DNA of 64,000 nucleotides, from the NCBI GenBank assembly GCA_017454335.1, contig JAFTDE010000027.1:35621-99620 (forward strand), in the 5' to 3' direction. Below the pieces are notes generated by a model that saw only the letters and a list, made by a program, of their open reading frames with translations, did not search any database and was not told the DNA's origin. The translations under genes and the position numbers were made by a program. The DNA comes from Bacteroidales bacterium (GTDB lineage: Bacteria > Bacteroidota > Bacteroidia > Bacteroidales > UBA932). Positions 41,914-50,193 of this stretch are shown here, piece by piece (the stretch's first letter is position 1; every line of letters starts with the position of its first letter).

Positions 41914-42921
41914 TTACTTGGCGTCCATGGCCTGGCAGGCGGTGATGGCGACCATCTTGTAGATGTCGTCCACCGAGCAACCGCGGCTGAGGTCGTTGAC
42001 CGGGCGCGCGATACCCTGCAGGATGGGGCCGATGGCGTCGGCCTCGCCCAGGCGCTGGATCAGCTTGTAGGCAATGTTTCCCACCTCGAGGTTCGGGAAG
42101 ACCAGCACGTTGGCGTTTCCGGCGATATCGGAACCGGGGGCCTTCTTCTTACCCACGGACGGAACCAGCGCGGCATCCGCCTGCAGTTCGCCGTCGATCT
42201 TCAGGGACGGGTCCAGTTCCTTGGCCATGGCCGTAGCGGCGACCACCTTGTCCACCACCTCGTGCTTGGCGGAACCCTTGGTCGAGAAGGACAGCATCGC
42301 GACGCGGGGATCGGCAAACTGCGCAACGCTCCGCGCGGTCTGGGCCGTGCAGACGGCGATCTGGGCCAGCTGGCCGGAATCCGGAGCCGGGGTCACGGCG
42401 ACATCACCGACGACCAGCACGCCGTTCTCGCCGTACTGGGGCGTCTTGGTGACCATCAGCATCGCACCGCTGACGCAGGTGATGCCGGGCGCGCACTTGA
42501 TGATCTGCAGGGCGGGACGCAGGGTCTCTCCGGTCGTGGAGAGGGCGCCGCTGATCTGGCCGTCCGCATCGCCGCTCTTGATGATGAGGCAGCCGAAGTA
42601 CAGCGGATCCAGCACCTGCTTGCGGGCGACCTCCTCGGTCATGCCCTTGTTCTTGCGGAGCTCGTACAGCAGATTGGCGTACTGCGCCGTTTTCTCGCTC
42701 GTAGCGGGATCGATGATGGTAGCCTCGGCAATGTGCTTGAGGCCCAGCTGGTCGGCATAGGCGAGAATCTCGTCGCGGTTGCCGATCAGGATGATGTCGG
42801 CCAGGCCGTCAGCCAACGCACGGTCGGCGGCGGTGATGGTGCGTTCCTCCAGGGATTCGGGAAGGACGATGCGCTGCCTGTTCGATTTGGCGCGCGCAAT
42901 GATCTGATCGATAAGGGTCAT
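41914..42921 (-). CDS. pta: Phosphate acetyltransferase
   Basis: Converts acetyl-CoA and phosphate to acetyl phosphate; with AckA it yields ATP and acetate. 335 residues, the short form without the N-terminal DRTGG/AAA domain. Family segments include IVLPESLEERTITAADRAL, SGALSTTGETLRPALQII, GDVAVTPAPDSGQLAQIA and LSFSTKGSAKHE. It lies 17 bases downstream of ackA and is followed by a strong terminator. A diverged, internally deleted copy of its 3' end lies 2.2 kb away on the far side of the toxin cassette. Confidence 0.96.
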   Translation of the reverse strand: MTLIDQIIARAKSNRQRIVLPESLEERTITAADRALADGLADIILIGNRDEILAYADQLGLKHIAEATIIDPATSEKTAQYANLLYELRKNKGMTEEVARKQVLDPLYFGCLIIKSGDADGQISGALSTTGETLRPALQIIKCAPGITCVSGAMLMVTKTPQYGENGVLVVGDVAVTPAPDSGQLAQIAVCTAQTARSVAQFADPRVAMLSFSTKGSAKHEVVDKVVAATAMAKELDPSLKIDGELQADAALVPSVGKKKAPGSDIAGNANVLVFPNLEVGNIAYKLIQRLGEADAIGPILQGIARPVNDLSRGCSVDDIYKMVAITACQAMDAK

Positions 42922-42938
42922 GGTATGTGGTTCTTAAG

Positions 42939-44153
42939 TTAGTCTTCCAGGGCGGACACGATGTGCATCGTATCGCGGGCAATCATCAGCTCTTCCTCCG
43001 TCGGGATCATCGCCACGATGACCTTGGAGTCGGGCGTGGAGATGATGGTCTCGCCGTGGGCGTTCTCGTTGACCTGCTCGTCGATCTTGACGCCCATGTA
43101 ACTGAGGTTCTCGCAGACGCGGCGGCGCAGGCGGGCGTTGTTCTCACCGATGCCGGCGGTGAACACGATCAGGTCCACGCCGTTCATCTCGGCGATGTAT
43201 CCGCCGATGTTCTTGAGGACGTCGAAGGTCAGCTTCTTCAGGACGACCTTGGCGCGGCGGTCCCCGGCCAGGGCCAGGTCATTGAGGTCACGCATGTCCG
43301 AGCTCTTGCCGGACAGGCCCAGGAAGCCGCTCTTCTTGTTCATGATGGTCGTCATCTCGTCCGGCGTCAGGTTCTCCTTCTTCATGATGTAGGGAACGAT
43401 GTTGGCGTCGATGTTGCCGCAGCGGGTTCCCATGATCATGCCCTCCAGCGGGGTGAAGCCCATCGAAGTGTCCAGGCACTTGCCGTCCTGGACGGCGGTG
43501 ATGGAACTGCCGTTGCCCAGGTGGCAGGTGATGATCTTGGAGTGGTTCAGGTCCAGTCCGGCCAGTTTGGCGCCCCGGCGCGAGACGTACTGGTGCGAAG
43601 TTCCGTGCGCACCGTAGCGGCGGACGTGGTACTTGGTATAATACTCATAAGGAAGTGCGTACATGTACGCGTACTCCGGCATCGTCTGGTGGAAAGCCGT
43701 ATCGAAGGTCACGACCTGCGGGACGGAAGGCAGCACGTGCGTCATGGCCTCGATGCCCAGCAGGTGGGCGGGATTGTGCAGCGGAGCGAAGTCGCAGCAG
43801 ATCTCGATCTTGCGGATTACGTCGTCGTTGACAAGGGCGCTGCCGCTGAAGAAGTCGGCACCCTGGACGATGCGGTGGCCCACCGCCTCGATGTCGTCAA
43901 AGCTCTGCAGCACGCCGTGGACGGGATCCACCAGCGCATCCAGCACGAGTTTCATACCGACTTTGTGGTCGGGAACGGGAAGTTCGTTGACGACGGGCGT
44001 CTTTCCGGTCGGCTTGTGGGTCAGGCAACCCATGGGAAGGCCGATTTTTTCTACCAGACCTTTGGCAAGAAGATCGTACACATCATCGTTCTTCATGTCC
44101 AGCAACTGGTACTTGATCGAAGAACTGCCGCAATTGATTACAAGAATTATCAT
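42939..44153 (-). CDS. ackA: Acetate kinase
   Basis: Phosphoryl transfer between acetyl phosphate and ADP. 404 residues, normal length. ASKHA-fold motifs: opening VINCGSSSIKYQLL, VGHRIVQGADFF, FDTAFHQTMPE, the HGTSHQYVS loop, CHLGNGSSITA and VFTAGIGEN. Start ATG 44153; the frame stays open much further upstream, but that region is antisense to comEC. First gene of the ackA-pta operon. Confidence 0.97.
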   Translation of the reverse strand: MIILVINCGSSSIKYQLLDMKNDDVYDLLAKGLVEKIGLPMGCLTHKPTGKTPVVNELPVPDHKVGMKLVLDALVDPVHGVLQSFDDIEAVGHRIVQGADFFSGSALVNDDVIRKIEICCDFAPLHNPAHLLGIEAMTHVLPSVPQVVTFDTAFHQTMPEYAYMYALPYEYYTKYHVRRYGAHGTSHQYVSRRGAKLAGLDLNHSKIITCHLGNGSSITAVQDGKCLDTSMGFTPLEGMIMGTRCGNIDANIVPYIMKKENLTPDEMTTIMNKKSGFLGLSGKSSDMRDLNDLALAGDRRAKVVLKKLTFDVLKNIGGYIAEMNGVDLIVFTAGIGENNARLRRRVCENLSYMGVKIDEQVNENAHGETIISTPDSKVIVAMIPTEEELMIARDTMHIVSALED

Positions 44154-44173
44154 CTCTGTTGTGATTAAGCCTA

Positions 44174-44203
44174 CAAATTTAAGAAAAAAGCGTATCTTGT
44201 CAA
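44174..44203 (-). promoter_or_regulatory. ackA-pta promoter: TTG-N19-TAAATTTG
   Basis: -33 TTG at 44201-44203 and -7 TAAATTTG at 44174-44181 with 19-base spacing, ideal for the Bacteroidota primary sigma factor. The start codon is 20 bases downstream. Confidence 0.75.
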
Positions 44204-44216
44204 AAAATAAAACCGG

Positions 44217-45275
44217 ATGGACGTGGAGAGAGACTTGGTGGTGATTTCCGTACCTTTTGCGGCCGGCGTGACGGCCGCTCCCCTGATCGGATACCCTTTT
44301 GCCCTGGCCGGACTCAGCCTGGCCTGCGCCGCGGCGCTGCTGGGCGGATTCGCCCTCACCCGGCGGCACGGCCGCCTGTTCGCCGCCCTGCTGTTCCTGT
44401 GCCTGGGACTGTTGTGCGCCGCCACGGACCGGATCGCCCCCCGGATGGGGCAGTCCGACCCGGCCTGGACGGGGGCGGTCCTGGAAAGGCTGGACGGCAT
44501 CATCGCGCGCATCGGATTCCGGCGCGGGGAAACGGGGGGCCTGATCCGGGCCCTGCTGACCGGCCGCCGGGACGGCCTGTCCCGGGAAACCGTCTCCCTG
44601 TTCCGGCAGAGCGGCGCCTCGCACCTGCTGGCCCTGTCGGGGCTGCACCTCGGAGTGATCTACCTGCTGCTGGGCCGTATCCTTTCGGTCCTCGGGAACA
44701 GCCAGGCGTCCCGGCTGCTGCGCAGCGCCCTGCTGGTCGGATTCTGCACCCTGTACGCCGTCCTGACCGGGGCCTCCCCTTCCATCGTCCGCGCCCTGAT
44801 CTTCGTGGTGTTCAGCGAACTGCACGGCCTGCTGCGGCACCGCAGGCGCAGCCCGGCCGCCGTCCTGTGCGCCGCCCTGACCCTGCAGCTGGCCGTTTCG
44901 CCGGGGGTGATGCAGACCCTGGGATTCCGTCTCTCGTACCTCGCGATGACCGGCATCGTGACGGTCTATCCGGTGCTTGAACGCTGGTATCCGGTCCGGA
45001 GCGGCCTGATGCACCGCATCTGGACGTCCGCCGCCCTGGCCGCCTCGTGCCAGATCTTCACCGCCCCGCTGGTCTGGGCGGAATTCCATGTCTTCCCGCG
45101 CTACTTCCTGCTGACGAACCTGCTGGCCCTGCCGCTGACCGAAGCCCTGATGCTGTGCGGCGTGGCAGCCCTGGCCCTGGAAACCACGGCCGGCTGTCCG
45201 GACCTGCTCGTCCGGGCCACGGAAGGCCTCTGCGGATGGCTGGAGTCCTGCCTGGAGATTATCGTTTCAATGTGA
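44217..45275 (+). CDS. ComEC/Rec2-like competence membrane protein, short form
   Basis: 352 residues, mostly membrane helices. It carries the ComEC competence-domain signature: IRALLTGRRDGLSRETVSLFRQSGASHLLALSGLHLGVIY, then GASPSIVRALIFV and QTLGFRLSYLAMTGIV. Full ComEC proteins (about 700 residues) also have an N-terminal DUF4131/OB region and a C-terminal metallo-beta-lactamase domain; both are missing, so only the translocation channel core is present. Whether it still supports DNA uptake is open. It overlaps the convergent apbE by 17 bases. Confidence 0.85.
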   Translation: MDVERDLVVISVPFAAGVTAAPLIGYPFALAGLSLACAAALLGGFALTRRHGRLFAALLFLCLGLLCAATDRIAPRMGQSDPAWTGAVLERLDGIIARIGFRRGETGGLIRALLTGRRDGLSRETVSLFRQSGASHLLALSGLHLGVIYLLLGRILSVLGNSQASRLLRSALLVGFCTLYAVLTGASPSIVRALIFVVFSELHGLLRHRRRSPAAVLCAALTLQLAVSPGVMQTLGFRLSYLAMTGIVTVYPVLERWYPVRSGLMHRIWTSAALAASCQIFTAPLVWAEFHVFPRYFLLTNLLALPLTEALMLCGVAALALETTAGCPDLLVRATEGLCGWLESCLEIIVSM

Positions 45276-46206
45276 ATCCGGGCGAGCACCACAGGCTGTC
45301 CGCGGTGATCAGGCAGCCTTCCAGTTCCGGACGCGAGAGGATGAACGCCCGCGAGAGCTCCGGGCCCATCACCATGCAGGCCGTCGCGAAAGCATCCGCC
45401 ACGGCGGCGGTCGGAGCCACGACCGTAGCGCTCAGCAGCCCATGCCCGACCGGATAACCGGTCCGGGGATCGATGGTATGGGCGTATTTGCGCCCGTCGC
45501 GGACGTAGAACTTGCGGTAGTCGCCGGAGGTGACGACGCCGCAGGGCTCTCCTCCGGACTGCCAGATGCCGCTGATCTCCTCGCCCAGGACCTGGCTGCC
45601 GTCGCGCGGCGTATCGATGCCGATGGTCCAGCCCCGGCCCGACGGGTTCACCCCCTCGCAGTAGATCTCGCCGATATCGACCAGCATGTCCGTCACCCCG
45701 AGGGAATGCAGGTAGCGGGCCACGACGTCGCAGCTGTATCCCTGTGCGATGGCATTGAAGTTCACCTTCCTGTGCAGGGCGCTCTCCGAGAGCGCCTCCT
45801 GCACCCGGGCGGGCGGCGGCAGGCTGTCCGCCGTGAACCCGAATCCCCAGACATCGAAGAGCGGCGCCGCAAAGGCGTCGAACGCGCCCCCCGTTTCCGC
45901 GGCGCAGCTGTCCGAAAGTGCCAGCAGTTCGGCGAAATAGCGGTCCGGAAGGACGGACTCGCCCCGGTTGAAGCGGCTCAGCAGGGACGCCTTGTTGTAA
46001 CCGGACACCGAACGGTCGATGTCGGACAGGATGGCGTCGATGCTGTCCTGCACCTGGCGGGGATGGGACGAAGCCGCCGTCACGCGGTACTTGACCGTAT
46101 AGATTCCGCCCTGGGCATAGCCCGTCAGGGCGACATAACGGTTCCGGCCGCAGGCGCAGAGCACCAGGGCGAAAAACAGCAGGGAAACACGGCGCAAAAC
46201 GTCCAT
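45259..46206 (-). CDS. apbE: FAD:protein FMN transferase (ApbE), lipoprotein
   Basis: Attaches FMN covalently to Thr/Ser of exported flavoproteins such as NqrB, NqrC or RnfG. 315 residues. Lipobox VLCAC (Cys 19) anchors it in the periplasm. Family motifs: DRSVSGYNKASLLSRFN, FDAFAAPLFDVWGFG, VNFNAIAQGYSCDVVA, LVDIGEIYCEG (usually GGE), RKYAHTIDPRTGYPV and VVAPTAAVADAFATACMVMG. Own TATCTTTG promoter. No nqr or rnf genes are in the window. Confidence 0.94.
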   Translation of the reverse strand: MDVLRRVSLLFFALVLCACGRNRYVALTGYAQGGIYTVKYRVTAASSHPRQVQDSIDAILSDIDRSVSGYNKASLLSRFNRGESVLPDRYFAELLALSDSCAAETGGAFDAFAAPLFDVWGFGFTADSLPPPARVQEALSESALHRKVNFNAIAQGYSCDVVARYLHSLGVTDMLVDIGEIYCEGVNPSGRGWTIGIDTPRDGSQVLGEEISGIWQSGGEPCGVVTSGDYRKFYVRDGRKYAHTIDPRTGYPVGHGLLSATVVAPTAAVADAFATACMVMGPELSRAFILSRPELEGCLITADSLWCSPGFTLKR

Positions 46207-46225
46207 CTTGGCAAAGTATTTGTTT

Positions 46226-46233
46226 CAAAGATA
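46226..46233 (-). promoter_or_regulatory. -7 promoter element (TATCTTTG) for apbE
   Basis: Exact TAnnTTTG match 19 bases upstream of the ATG at 46206. Confidence 0.55.
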
Positions 46234-46284
46234 GCGGTTTTTCACGCAAAAATCCTCATATTTGCAATTTGTAACAACGAAACG

Positions 46285-47298
46285 ATGAAGTTTTTCAGAT
46301 ATACCGTCTGTGCCGCCCTGTGCCTCCTCGCCCTCTTCGCCTGCAAGAAGGAAGAAGAGGAGGCGGAGATCAAACCTTCCCTCATCGGCAGTCTGACCGT
46401 CCCGTTCCCGAGCTATGTCCTGGCGGGTCAGGTGATTGACGTATCCTTCGCCGGCATCACCCATCCCGAAGGAAAGGGACTGGGATTCGTGTTCAAGGAT
46501 CCGCTGTCCGAAAAGATGGACACGGTCCGGCGCGAGAATGACCCGCCGGAGAAGACCGGGGACTTCCAGTACGTCATTCCCGATACGCTGGGCACCTTCA
46601 GCGTCTCGATGGGCGTGTTCGCCGACGGATACTACAGCAAGATGTCCTACGGCAGCTTCACCGTCATCAAGCCCGGCCTGCACGGCGGGGCCCTCACGAA
46701 CCACGGCATCGCCCCCGAAGACCTGAAGATCACGGCCCCCGACGGCCAGGAGTACTACTACGCCCGGATCGGTTCGCGGAACTGGTTCCGCCAGAACGTC
46801 CGGAAAAACGCGTCGGGCATCTCCTACAACACCAGCAGCATCGCGCTGGATCCGATCTTCGGCCGCTATTACACCTGGGAAGAGGCCCGCAGCGCCTGCC
46901 CGGACGGATGGCGCCTGCCGACCGAGAACGACTGGGTGGACCTGGCCAAGGCGCTCGGATGCAGCGACGCCGCCGCCCGCAAGGATTTCACCGGTCTGGC
47001 CGGTTCGCTGATGGCCGACGCCTATTTCGACGGCAAGAAGATGTGGGTTTACTGGCAGGCGGTCCCCATCACCGACGCCTCGCACTTCTGTGCACTTCCG
47101 ACCGGATATGCCCTCTGGAACGGCACCCGATACGCTTTCCGCGATTTTGACGTCCGCGCCGTTTTCTGGACGGCGGATGAGTCGGGCGACGACGCGCTGT
47201 ACCGTTCCATCTACCAGAACCGGAACATGCTGTTCATCGGCGCCGCCGACAAGCAGAGCTTCGCCGCTTCGGTCCGCTGCGTCCAGGATGCCCTCTGA
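46285..47298 (+). CDS. FISUMP-type (Fib_succ_major) surface lipoprotein
   Basis: 337 residues. Lipobox LFAC (Cys 20) followed by KKEEEE, a charged stretch like the Bacteroidota lipoprotein surface-export signal. The middle (about 40-135) looks like an Ig-like region. The last 190 residues are the Fibrobacter succinogenes major paralogous domain (DGQEYYYARIGSRNWFRQNV, YYTWEEARSACPDGWRLPTENDWVDL, SVRCVQD), a C-type-lectin-like or formylglycine-enzyme-like fold thought to bind ligands. Probably surface-exposed; ligand unknown. The LemA-like gene follows 9 bases later. Confidence 0.88.
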   Translation: MKFFRYTVCAALCLLALFACKKEEEEAEIKPSLIGSLTVPFPSYVLAGQVIDVSFAGITHPEGKGLGFVFKDPLSEKMDTVRRENDPPEKTGDFQYVIPDTLGTFSVSMGVFADGYYSKMSYGSFTVIKPGLHGGALTNHGIAPEDLKITAPDGQEYYYARIGSRNWFRQNVRKNASGISYNTSSIALDPIFGRYYTWEEARSACPDGWRLPTENDWVDLAKALGCSDAAARKDFTGLAGSLMADAYFDGKKMWVYWQAVPITDASHFCALPTGYALWNGTRYAFRDFDVRAVFWTADESGDDALYRSIYQNRNMLFIGAADKQSFAASVRCVQDAL

Positions 47299-47307
47299 TC
47301 CGCGGTC

Positions 47308-47868
47308 ATGAAAAAACTCCTGTTCATCCTGCTGCTGCTTCTCGGCGCCTTCGCCGTATGGGGGATCAGTTCCTACAACAAACTCGTCCTGGCCGAATCG
47401 GACATCGCCGAATCCTGGTCCCGGGTGGAGAGTTTCTGCCGCCGCCGGACGGATCTCCTGCCGGACCTGGCCGCCACGGCCAGCGGCTACCTGCCCGAAG
47501 AGCAGTCCGGCCTGATCGGGGATCTCACCGCCGCCCGCAACCAGGCCGAGCAGTTCACGATGCCGGACTTTTCCCAGGCGAGCGTAGACCGGGCCCGCGG
47601 GGTGCAGGACCGGGTGGATGAGGCGGTGGACGCCCTGGTCTCCGTCCTGGAAACGATCCCGGAAACCGCCGAAGACCGCCACTGCGCCAGACTGCTGGAC
47701 CAGGCCGGCCGGCTGGGCATCCAGATCCTCAACGCCCGGGCGGACTTCGACCGCAGCACACAGGCGTTCAACGCACTGACCCGCACGTTCCCGGCCAACC
47801 TGGCCGCCAAACTTTTCCATTTCGAGGAAAAAGGCCGTTTCGAGACGGCCGAACCCGCCAGCCTCTAA
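47308..47868 (+). CDS. LemA-like protein
   Basis: 186 residues. N-terminal membrane helix (LLFILLLLLGAFAVWG), then the LemA pattern YNKLVLAESDIAESWSRVESFCRRRTDLLPDLAATASGYL and, near the end, FNALTRTFPANLAAKLFHFEEKGRFE. The central part is shorter and more divergent than in typical LemA. LemA proteins are helical and extracytoplasmic, without a firmly assigned function. Its stop overlaps the convergent ABC transporter gene by 4 bases. Confidence 0.85.
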   Translation: MKKLLFILLLLLGAFAVWGISSYNKLVLAESDIAESWSRVESFCRRRTDLLPDLAATASGYLPEEQSGLIGDLTAARNQAEQFTMPDFSQASVDRARGVQDRVDEAVDALVSVLETIPETAEDRHCARLLDQAGRLGIQILNARADFDRSTQAFNALTRTFPANLAAKLFHFEEKGRFETAEPASL

Positions 47869-49490
47869 AGACGCAGCACGGCATCCGCATACGCGGCTGC
47901 AGCCGGACGGTGTGTCACGCACACGACCGTCTTGCCGCCACGGCAGTGTGTACGCAGGCGTTCCAGCAGGGTCTTTTCCGTTTCCGCATCCAACGCCGAG
48001 GTCGCTTCGTCCAGCACCAGGATGCCGCCGGGACGCAGCAGCGCCCGGGCGATGGCGATGCGCTGGGCCTGCCCTTCGCTGAGTCCGCTGCCGACTTCGG
48101 CGCAGACCGTGTCCAGCCCGTCGGGCAGCGAGAACACGAAATCGGCCGCGGCCAGGTGCAGGGCTTCACGCAGGCGCTCCTCGTCCGCCGCGGGATCGGC
48201 CAGCAGGAGATTCTGGCGTATCGTTCCGCTCATCAGGCTGTTGCCCTGCGGGACATACATGAAATTGCACAGGGTCCGGGAAGAGCTTTCCACTTCGGGA
48301 TCGTACAGGACGATCCGCCCGGACGTCGGTTTCAGCAGGGACATCATCAGGCGGATCAGGGTGCTCTTTCCCGCGCCCGTCTCCCCTTCGATGACGGTCA
48401 TCGAACCCGGTCTGAAATCAAAACTCAGCTGCGACAGGACCGGTTCGGGCTGTCCTGGATAAGCAAAGCCCAGATCCTCGATCCGGATGCCGGGAGCCCC
48501 CGGCAGGGCGATGTCACTGCCTTCCTCCTCCAGCGGCAGCTCCTCCAGTTCCAGCAGGCGTTCCTCCGAGGAGAGGGCGCGGATGAAGGCCGGGATGTGC
48601 CGGGCTATTTCCGCGACCGGACGCTGTACCTGGCCGACCAGCTGCAGGAAAGCGACCATCAGACCGTAGGTCACGGTCCCGTCCCGCAGTCCGAACACGC
48701 CCCAGAAGAAGGCCAGGGCGTATCCGACCATGAATCCCAGGCCCATGAAGCCCTGGGACACCGCTCCGTAATTGAGCCGGGTGACGGTCTTGTCCTGCAC
48801 CTCCCCCTGCAATCCGGCCAGGCGCGAAACCACCCCGCCGATGCCCTGCAGGCTGCGGATCAGGATGCGGTGCTGGAGTTTCTCCTGGATGTGTCCCTGG
48901 ATGCGGCTGTCCAGGGTGCGGATCTCGCCGGTCAGGGCCCGCATCCGGCGGAAGAACAGGCGGCTGCCGAGCACGGCGACCGGCATGATGAACACCAGGA
49001 TCCAGGCCAGGGACGGCGACAGCGCGAACAGAAAAGCGGAAGCGGCGACCAGCTGGACGACCGTCACCAGGCAGTCCGGCAGGCTGCGGCACAGGAAATC
49101 CGTCACGACGCGGATGTCCTCCTCGATGCGGTTGACCGTGTCCCCGCTGTGGAAACGCTCCTGTCCGCTCCAGCTGCTCCGCATGACGTGGTCGAACGTG
49201 GCCTGGCGGGCACGGTTCTGGGCCTGCACCACCACATATCCCTCCCACCAGCGCAGGAAGACGCGCACCCCCAGCTGGACCAGCATGATGCCGCACATCA
49301 GCACGACACCCCGGCCCAGGGAGGCCTCCGCCTGGCCGGTCGCGATGTCCACGACCCGCTTGGAGATCCAGACGAAGGCAAGGGACGCCGCCACCAGCAC
49401 CAGCCCCGCCAGGACGATCACCAGGACCTTCCAGCGGATCGGGCGCAGGCGCTGCATCAGTGCCCGGAAACAGGTACGGAATTGCTTCAT
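47865..49490 (-). CDS. ABC exporter, fused membrane and ATPase domains
   Basis: 541 residues. Type-1 exporter membrane domain with six helices (about 20-310), then an ATPase domain: Walker A GETGAGKSTL, signature LSEGQAQRIA, Walker B GGILVLDEATSALD and H-loop VCVTHRP. There is no N-terminal C39 peptidase, so it would need a separate processing protease if its cargo is a leader peptide. It is the last gene of a tight operon (HprK-like, S26B-like, PqqD-like, ABC); the start overlaps the PqqD-like stop in ATGA. Confidence 0.92.
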   Translation of the reverse strand: MKQFRTCFRALMQRLRPIRWKVLVIVLAGLVLVAASLAFVWISKRVVDIATGQAEASLGRGVVLMCGIMLVQLGVRVFLRWWEGYVVVQAQNRARQATFDHVMRSSWSGQERFHSGDTVNRIEEDIRVVTDFLCRSLPDCLVTVVQLVAASAFLFALSPSLAWILVFIMPVAVLGSRLFFRRMRALTGEIRTLDSRIQGHIQEKLQHRILIRSLQGIGGVVSRLAGLQGEVQDKTVTRLNYGAVSQGFMGLGFMVGYALAFFWGVFGLRDGTVTYGLMVAFLQLVGQVQRPVAEIARHIPAFIRALSSEERLLELEELPLEEEGSDIALPGAPGIRIEDLGFAYPGQPEPVLSQLSFDFRPGSMTVIEGETGAGKSTLIRLMMSLLKPTSGRIVLYDPEVESSSRTLCNFMYVPQGNSLMSGTIRQNLLLADPAADEERLREALHLAAADFVFSLPDGLDTVCAEVGSGLSEGQAQRIAIARALLRPGGILVLDEATSALDAETEKTLLERLRTHCRGGKTVVCVTHRPAAAAYADAVLRL

Positions 49491-49753
49491 TCAGCGATGC
49501 CGGCTTCAATCCATTTCTGCATGACGGCGCCGGCATCCGCGAACGCGCGCTGCGCATCCACCCGATAATGGTCCGTCAGCAGCTTCGCCAGTTCCTGCTG
49601 CGAGAATTCCCTGTCCTGGACCTTTTCGAAAAGGTACGAGGCGGAATCGTTCAGCACGATCATCTTGTTGAAGTTGATCTGCTCGACTCCCTCGCCGACG
49701 ACGATGTGCTGTCCGCACAGATGGCGGAGGCGGAAACCTTCTTTGATCTTCAT
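49487..49753 (-). CDS. PqqD-like (RRE-fold) small protein
   Basis: 88 residues. Pattern of PqqD: GQHIVVGEGVEQINFNKMIVLNDSASYLFEKVQDREFSQQELAKLL, then YRVDAQRAFADAGAVMQKW. PqqD and related RiPP recognition elements bind leader peptides and hand them to maturation enzymes. The start ATG 49753 overlaps the end of the peptidase gene. The neighbours (processing peptidase, kinase-like protein, exporter) support a peptide-processing role, but no precursor peptide was found in the operon. Confidence 0.82.
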   Translation of the reverse strand: MKIKEGFRLRHLCGQHIVVGEGVEQINFNKMIVLNDSASYLFEKVQDREFSQQELAKLLTDHYRVDAQRAFADAGAVMQKWIEAGIAE

Positions 49754-50193
49754 ATCAGTCTTCTGTATATTGCCAAATAATAACGTCTTACGATGTAAGG
49801 CAGCGCCATCCAACGCCGGGCGCGGCGCCGGAAGCGCGCATCGTTGCAGTCCACCTCGCGCCGGGGCTTGAGGATGCGCACGGCCGTCCCGCAGACATCT
49901 TCGATCCGGCAGTTCTCCGTCCCGCGCAGGTTCCCGTCCCCCTGCAGGGTGACCACCCCGTCTTCGATGCTGCGCACCCGGTGCAGGACGAAATGTCCGG
50001 GATGGATCTGCGCCAGGACGATGTCGCCGACCCCCACCGCGGGAGTCTGGACCAGCACCACGCTGTCCCGGTCCCCGACGATGAAGGGCAGCATGCTGTT
50101 GCCCCGGGTCATCAGTTCCACACGCAGTCCCTGGCGGAGCAGCCCGCAGACTTCCGGCAGCAGCACATTGTTGGGCAGCACCAACTTAGGCAT
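49750..50193 (-). CDS. S26B-like (SipW/ER-type) signal peptidase family protein
   Basis: 147 residues. Ser 33 lies in MTRGNSMLPFI, His 71 in HFVLHRV and Asp 86 in LQGDGN. This is the Ser-His-Asp arrangement of the SipW/archaeal/ER signal peptidase branch rather than the Ser-Lys pair of bacterial Lep. No clear transmembrane helix is visible at either end, unusual for a signal peptidase, although hydrophobic residues near the C-terminus (ALPYIVRRYYLAIY) could associate with the membrane. It overlaps both neighbours (8 and 4 bases). A role in trimming a leader peptide is inference. Confidence 0.75.
   Translation of the reverse strand: MPKLVLPNNVLLPEVCGLLRQGLRVELMTRGNSMLPFIVGDRDSVVLVQTPAVGVGDIVLAQIHPGHFVLHRVRSIEDGVVTLQGDGNLRGTENCRIEDVCGTAVRILKPRREVDCNDARFRRRARRWMALPYIVRRYYLAIYRRLI

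Noticed and set aside
44154-45089. Upstream in-frame extension of ackA over 300 codons
   Set aside because: Acetate kinase starts at MIILVINCGSSS; the extension is antisense to comEC and is separated from ackA by the ackA promoter.
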